From: Castanea sativa
Taxonomy: Eukaryota; Streptophyta; Magnoliopsida; Fagales; Fagaceae
Direction of reading: 5' to 3'
DNA: 64,000 bases
Assembly: GCF_040712315.1 (NCBI RefSeq)
Contig: NC_134018.1
Location: 43,959,335 to 44,023,334 of the forward strand
Shown here: in pieces, positions 57,921 to 64,000 of the stretch
Position numbering within the stretch: position 1 is the stretch's first letter
Layout: each line of letters begins with the position of its first letter
Translations under genes and position numbers: made by a program
Notes under the pieces: model-generated
What the model was told of the DNA's origin: nothing
Seen by the model: only the letters and a program-made list of their open reading frames with translations
The model's database searches: none

Positions 57921-60900
57921 TCAATTTGTTGAAGCCTTTTCATTCTTCATGATCATATGGAATGATTTATGCCGGTCCTCCTCCACCATTTCCCTTAAAA
58001 TATCATCTTCAATCTTTTCGGCTTGCCAGCGTGAAGGGTCCTCCACAAATGCCTCACTAAAAATCATACTTGAGACCCACTCCTTCCATGTTGTCCTACG
58101 ATACTTGTCTTCTTCCAGTGTGCCTGTCGCCAAGAGCTGATACACATAAACCATCTTTTGCTGACCAGGACGAAAAGCCCTTGCAATAGCCTGCTTTGTC
58201 TTGGAAGGGTTCCACTCTGAATCCAGTAAGATCACTCGAGAAGCTGCAGTCAAACTAATGCCTTCAGCACAAGCTGTAATTGAAGCAAGTAGTACTCTTG
58301 AGGGCCCAAATGGTTCCTCAAATTGATCCATCACTCTTCCTCGTTCAAATAATTCTAAATCCCCTGTAAGGACCAAAACTTCTCTACCCCTCCGCCACCC
58401 AAAGATATTCTCAAATAACTCAAGAAACAATTTAACAGGTGCAATGTTGTGGCAAAAGATCAGTATCTTCTCCTTCTTGACAACACGATACACAAGGTTC
58501 AAAACAAACCTTACTTTTGACCCCTTCTTCAAATCAAACTTGTACTTTTCAAGCTCCATTAGTTCCTCCATAGTAAAAAACTTGTTAGCACAGACTGCAG
58601 TTTTAACTAACCATGGATGTATTGACCCAAGGGTTATCAAAAGCTCTAATTCCAGTGGATATCCATGGTATTCAGCCATTATCCTGTGCAGTCTCACCAA
58701 AACATCATGTTGGATGTCAGTTGAATTCATTAACAAGGTGTATATCTGTAAACCAGGAAGGTTTTCACTACTTCCACCTTCATAGACATCTATAAATCCA
58801 TTTGTGATATTTCTCAACATGTTTAGACCATTCATCCTCTCTTCTCCTACGTTTGAATCAATTTTTTTTGCAATTGTATCTAAGAAGAACTTTCTTGCTC
58901 GGGCTTCTCTCAAATGTAGTGCTTTGTCTCTCCAACTCTTTTTCCTCTTGTATTTTGGATCTAATTCCCTCAAAACTTCATTTATAAACTTGGGTCTTGC
59001 CAAGCAGAGGGTGTTGAAATATTCACAGAAATTGTTTTGAAACAATGTACCTGAAAGCAATACTCTCAGGTCAGTTTCAACTTTCATCAAAACCTTCCTC
59101 AACCTAGATTTTGTACTTCTAGGATTGTGCCCTTCATCTAGTACCAATATCCCTGGACTTTCCCGCAACACTCTAGCCATATATCTTCTGTGTGCAAATT
59201 TCGAGTCTTCCCGCATCAATGTTAGAAATGAAGTATAACCCATGACGAGAACACTTGGATGTGCATGCCACTTCTGTATTTTCTCTAGGCAATCCAAAAC
59301 ATGCATTACATCATCAGTGGGTTTTGGACCTCCTGGAATTCCTGGAAATGGTGCTGATTTCTGCTTAAAGACTCTGTATGTTCTACGACCATGAATTAGA
59401 TAAACTGGAATAGGAATTTCCCACTTAATAAACTCCTTGTACCACGTATAGAGTGTGGTCTTTGGAGCAAGAACCAAGGGTCGTTTTCCAGGGAACAATT
59501 TCAAATAGCTAACAAGGAATGATATAATGAGAAAAGTTTTCCCAGCTCCAGGAGTATGAGAGATAACACAACCACCCGTTTTCTTGGAAGCTTTTTCCAT
59601 CTTTGCTGGTATCATAGATCCAGCAACATTTTGCCACAAAAATTCAAAAGCCTTTTTTTGGTGGAAGTGCAATTTCTTCCTAAGTTCAGGGACTAAGGCC
59701 CACACGTTCTCATTTTCTTCTGATAAAGGCACATCAGAGGAGGCTTTAGTATGTAAAATATCCAAACCCTCATCATCTTCCAGCTTGTGTGCTGAATCTT
59801 CTTCATTGCATCGCTTGTCATCTGTGTTAAAGCTGGTGTATTGCATCTGGGGATATAAAAAATTAATTAGAAAGCCTGTGAAATAATGACATCATCACAG
59901 AATAATAAAAAATTTGGATGCATTGGGTTTGGAACCAAACATATGTGGTCCCATGTAGGAGATCATGGTCATGGATAAACATAATCAAAGAATTTAGGCC
60001 CCACTCAGAGGCATATATGAACATTTTTGAGCCTGCAAATCAAATAATACATCACATTCTAGGATCACATACTTCAGTGTTGTTTCACAGATTTCACAAT
60101 AACTAAACGTTTTCTGCCCCTGCATGTTCAATGATGGAACAGAACCCTCTCCATTTCATTTGATATTGTAAAACTAGATACATCTTTAGGTTTGTAATAT
60201 TTAATTTCAACAATGAAATGAATTCATTTCAAATGGAGAGGATCATTTTCCTTCAAAAACACAATGTCTCCATCAGGAAGGAAGGTTTGAAAAAAAAAAA
60301 AAAGGAAAGAAAGAAAGAATTAGCATTAATGAGTTCCAAACTTACAAAGGGTGCTGAAATATCTCTTATCTCAGTGCTCACAAAACCACATCTGCGGCAA
60401 AGAATTCCAATTTCTTCATCCAATTTGTATTCATGCTGGCAAATTTCACTTGAATTGTTCATGATCCCAGTGGACCCTGCGGCTTCTGAACCCTGAGAAT
60501 CATTTTATCAGACTAATGAGCCTTGAGGAATGCAGATCGAAACAAAAAATACAAAAAAATAAAATAAAATAAAATAAAATTGAGGTAAACATTTATGTTT
60601 ATTAATTAGAAAAATCCCTTCTTTGAACCATTCTCTCATTATTCAGCCACATCTTATTGTTTTGTCAACTTTATTTCCCTCCCTCCCACACACACACAAC
60701 AACAACAACAACAAAAACACGCGCATGCACACAAAATGAGCTCATCAACTGAGTATCAAATAAATAGAGAAGATCTTGATAAAAGGTCAAGAGTGATACC
60801 TCATTGTCTTCAAAAAGATAACTTGATGCCATAGCTAGTTCCATTTCTTTCCACAGCATTTCAGTTTCTGACATCTCTCCCTCGTCCTCTTCTTGGGGTG

Positions 60901-62604
60901 GTTCCATCTCCCTATGGTTCAAGCTTGCTGTTTCCTTAAATTTTTGCCACTGGTCAATGATCTGCGGCTCTTCTTTTGTGGATGTGGTATCCATTTTCTT
61001 CAAGAATGAATTGATTAAATCCTTGTATGCACCAGCACTTAAGGTTCTCTTCTGGTAGGTTCTTTCTTCACTTAGAACATCCCTTTTTGCACATGCTGAA
61101 TTATATCTTCTTCCTTGGAGTTTTCTATCTGACGCTTTTCCTTCCCAACTAGCTTCTAATTCCAAATCTTCTAATCCAGAAATTTTCCTTTTCTGTGCTT
61201 TAGGAAAACTATTCATGTAATAATACTTGGAAGAAAGTTCACGCATATCTTCTCTGTGATGTCCATGACTCTTGGCAGGATGATGATAGTGTTCAAAGGC
61301 TATTGGAGCACTTTCATCTCGAAAAGGAACAATAGCAAGTTGAGTTTGACGTTCTTTTTTACTAGCCACACTTGATTTTTTTGCTTTTGATTTAGTCTTG
61401 CTTTTGGGCAAAAGAAGATCCTCACAGGGACGTAACGCATGAGAATGGACCTTATGGACCTTTTTTTCAACCTCATTATGCTCTTCAGAACAGCTTGCAT
61501 TCATACCAAACAGGTAGGATAGTGGTAATGACATTTCCTCGTCTTTCCATTGTTCTATCTTGTATGGCCTCGTTCGGACATAGCCAATATCTATCTCTGA
61601 ACCACTGTCACAGCCAAGAAAGCGTTCAGGTTGTACATTTCGACGTTTAGAGCGTCGCAAGTCCATAAGATCATAAAATGGTTGTGATGCAGCTTCATGC
61701 GTTTCACAAGCCGGAGCTGCCTCAATGGCTTCAGCCGGAACAAATTTTAGTACAGTGGGTTCTACAATATCATTTTCTACTCTTAAATTTACAGCACTTA
61801 AGTAATTACCAGAGTTTGTTGTACAGCTATCATCATCAGCCCCCAAAATTTGATACACAACCTTGTTTTTCACTGATCTTACATCAAATGTAGTATGCTT
61901 CAAAACTGATGTTACAAGTAACCATGATAGGTCAGATAAGAATCTCCCCAGACACAATTTAGTTTTAGGCAATGAAGAACAGTCCTCAGAGGAAGCCCAC
62001 CGATAGTGCCGATCTTCACAAGGAAATCTTTCAAGCCTTTGGAGGATAGCAATTTTATCAATTCCTACCAGGTGAACCTCTTTACTAAGTGTTCCTCTCT
62101 CTGAACCTAGAGGGCCTTGGTTAACATAGAAGTTAACATAAAACTGACATGAACAACGATAGTCATGAGGTTTCCTCTCAATAGAACTTATTCTAGCATC
62201 AGCCCACACCTATATAAGAAAGAGAATCTGCTGATCAAACATGTATAACGAAACAAGCCAGATAATGTGCAAAGAAATAACAGGCCAATGCAAGCTAAGA
62301 ACACTAGAAAAGTAATGTAACAATCAGCCAAGAAGTAAAATATGTGAGTTGAGTTTTCACATGCACAGGAATAACCTTTGATATTAGGTCATTAGTTTAG
62401 TAATTGCATTCCCCTTTTCTTAGAGAATATGTAATGATATGAGGGGACAGAGACATGAAATCATCACAATTATAAAATTGCAAAAAGCACAGAATTAAAT
62501 GAAATGAAAGCAATTTAAAATTCAGCCCCAACATTGAAAAATTGAATAAACCATGTTATCAAAGTATCATTATAGAAATAAACAAAAGTTGGAAGAGAAG
62601 GAGA

Positions 62605-62635
<31 letters not shown>

Positions 62636-63616
62636 GGAAAAGAGAAGGAAGTTAGAGCAGGCAACCAGGCGTGATTACTGGGGTGTAACCACAGTAGCTT
62701 CTCTACCCATTGAAGAACCAAAAAGTAATGCATTTATAGGTACACAGTCTATAGAAAGTGGACTTGTAACTTAGGACTAGCAAGCAACAAGATATCTTGG
62801 TGTTGTAAGTTGGATTTAGTCATGAGAAATAAATAAACATAAATGGAAAGATAAATATATGATGAATGTGTAACATACATAGGCACACACAAGTGTCTAA
62901 GCATTTAAGATGCCAAATTGCTCTATTGAAGCTGTGACAGAGAAATCCAAATTACAAAACAAAATAAAAAGGTGAGTTACAACCTCCTGGTTTCCCTCAT
63001 CTGAACTATTTCCTTGTTGAGAGGCTGAAAGCACACATATGTCAACACCGGGTCTCAGAAAGCAGGTGCAGTCAGATAAAGTAGCTTGCCTTGACCGTAT
63101 ACGAAGGTTTGCAATTGGACTTTTCTCCTGAATTACAGTCTGAAAATCCTCGAAATGCAAGGTCATAGACCCATTCACAATTCTGATAAGCTCCACTGCT
63201 TCCCATGAGCCATAGAAAAGAGCTTCAAAAGCTGACAGATGAAAAATTGGTAAGTTCTTATGAATTTAACTAAAGGTTTTTTTATTTTTGATAAAGGAAA
63301 ATTTAACTTAGATTTATGAACCATTCAAGCATAACTCCAGCAGAAAGATCACTGATATTTGGTAATCACAGAAATCATTCCAAAGTCAGGGGTTCAAGAA
63401 TGACTAATTTCTAATATGTATTTTTGTGAGATGTGATAAGTCCATATTTTTCCAAAAAGAAATCCAAAGCTGAAGACAATCATTATAGTTTGAATTCAAA
63501 AGAAAAATAAAGAGAATTACAACTTATAAAAAAATAAAAAGAATGAGAGGGAGGAGGTAATACTTACGATAAGCATCAAACGGATGTTTGTTTCTACACA
63601 GATTCCTTCTCTTCAT
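57921..63616 (-). CDS. CLSY1: CLASSY1-like SNF2 helicase (RNA-directed DNA methylation)
   Basis: There are five coding exons on the minus strand: 63616-63568, 63231-62981, 62209-60800, 60492-60346 and 59846-57921. Each junction has a GT-AG intron and phase is kept. The 3783-nt CDS gives about 1260 residues, near the known length of CLSY1 (about 1250). The N-terminus begins MKRRNLCRNKHPFDAY. Mid-protein are a RRSKRR basic patch and TLSAGAYKDLINSF. A Cys cluster (CQHEY...CRRCG) is about residues 580-605. The SNF2 core has Walker A HTPGAGKT (about 717-723), DEGH (about 856-859), LLSGTLFQNN, SLTAASRVILLDSEWNP and ARAFRPGQQK. CLASSY proteins recruit Pol IV to silenced loci. Every helicase motif is present, so the gene looks functional. 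CLSY2 is the alternative name. The exon 2 donor may be three bases earlier. Confidence 0.95.
62609..62635. repeat. (TA)n microsatellite in CLASSY1 intron 2
   Basis: About 13 TA units lie between exons 2 and 3. Confidence 0.9.
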
Positions 63617-63682
63617 CCTTGACTAGCTAGCAGGCTCAATCCTAGCAATAATCCCCACAATAACAGGTATAATATCAAGAAT
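63617..63682 (-). promoter_or_regulatory. CLASSY1 leader and probable leader intron boundary
   Basis: On the minus strand TATGCATTGCAG at 63683-63694 is a good 3' splice site 66 bases before the ATG. The leader therefore probably begins in an exon further upstream, beyond or near the window edge. No TATA box is evident up to 64000. Confidence 0.4.
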
Positions 63683-63694
63683 CTGCAATGCATA

Positions 63695-64000
63695 GACAAT
63701 TAGGTGAATTTCAAACCCAAGGTTATTTAAACATTAAGCTGGGGAATTTAAACAAGATCTCAGTGCTAACATCAATTCAAGCAGATTGTACTAAGGACGC
63801 AGTGGAGTGGGCTCCCAAGGTTGATTGGGCTACTGATATACAATGTAATAATGTGAATGCTTGTTCTTTTATGGTATTGGATTGCATGAAGGTTACGTGT
63901 CATAATTTCATATCTTCACTTCTGTTTACTTCAATTAAGTTCTAACCTCAAAATATGCTCCAATTGTCCCGTTTTGTTTGTCCATCATTCCATTTTAGGA
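63695..64000. other. Window end, probable CLASSY1 leader intron or upstream DNA
   Basis: No gene can be supported. One plus-strand frame of 85 codons exists, but it matches nothing known and its composition is ordinary. Confidence 0.4.

Noticed and set aside
63688..63945. 85-codon plus-strand frame upstream of CLASSY1
   Set aside because: No family match, no promoter or splice signal, and it lies in the probable leader intron of CLASSY1.

Overview
The window is nuclear DNA of a flowering plant, almost certainly a woody eudicot. The signs are high AT content, GT-AG introns, plant-type Copia, Gypsy-Tat, LINE, SINE, CACTA, MULE, Helitron and MITE sequences, and one intact plant-specific gene, CLASSY1. 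I cannot name the species; a rosid tree such as a Fagales member is only a guess. No bacterial or viral genome features, CRISPR array or rRNA is visible.

Layout. (1) 33-12947: a complete 12.9 kb CACTA DNA transposon with matching termini and a 3-bp TGG target duplication. It has no visible transposase. It holds a ~315-bp tandem array, a 321-bp Helitron inside that array, and two captured host exons: a SET-domain exon like ASHR3/SDG4 and a CBM-region exon like SNF4/AKIN-beta-gamma. (2) 12951-21400: mostly non-coding, with SINE pieces, a segmental duplication, an LTR-like stretch and two small broken gene candidates facing away from each other (18168-18812 minus, 19649-19936 plus). (3) 21401-45524: one old Copia retrotransposon with a GATAG target duplication. 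Its 5' LTR is split by an 11.2 kb young Gypsy-Tat element (21793-33009) and a SINE; its 3' LTR is split by a degenerate 5.8 kb LINE (39327-45173, minus). (4) 45530-57900: AT-rich non-coding DNA with an internal ~1.3 kb direct duplication, MITEs, a 1.23 kb MULE-type element with 9-bp target duplication (50765-51995), the end of a second CACTA family, a Gypsy LTR fragment and the second copy of the segmental duplication from region 2. (5) 57921-63616 minus: an intact five-exon CLASSY1-like SNF2 helicase gene of about 1260 residues, the only clearly functional host gene.

How it fits together. CLASSY proteins bring RNA polymerase IV to transposons so that 24-nt siRNAs can direct their methylation. 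Here a CLASSY1-like gene sits at the edge of a dense nested transposon cluster. The relative order of insertions can be read directly: Copia first (its LTRs differ by about 7% by eye), then the LINE and the Gypsy into its LTRs, with the Gypsy recent (LTRs differ by about 4 substitutions in 753 bp). The most unusual items are the gene-capturing CACTA, the Gypsy-Tat element with a spliced antisense gene plus a 151-bp tandem array, and the duplicated blocks on either side of the TE cluster.
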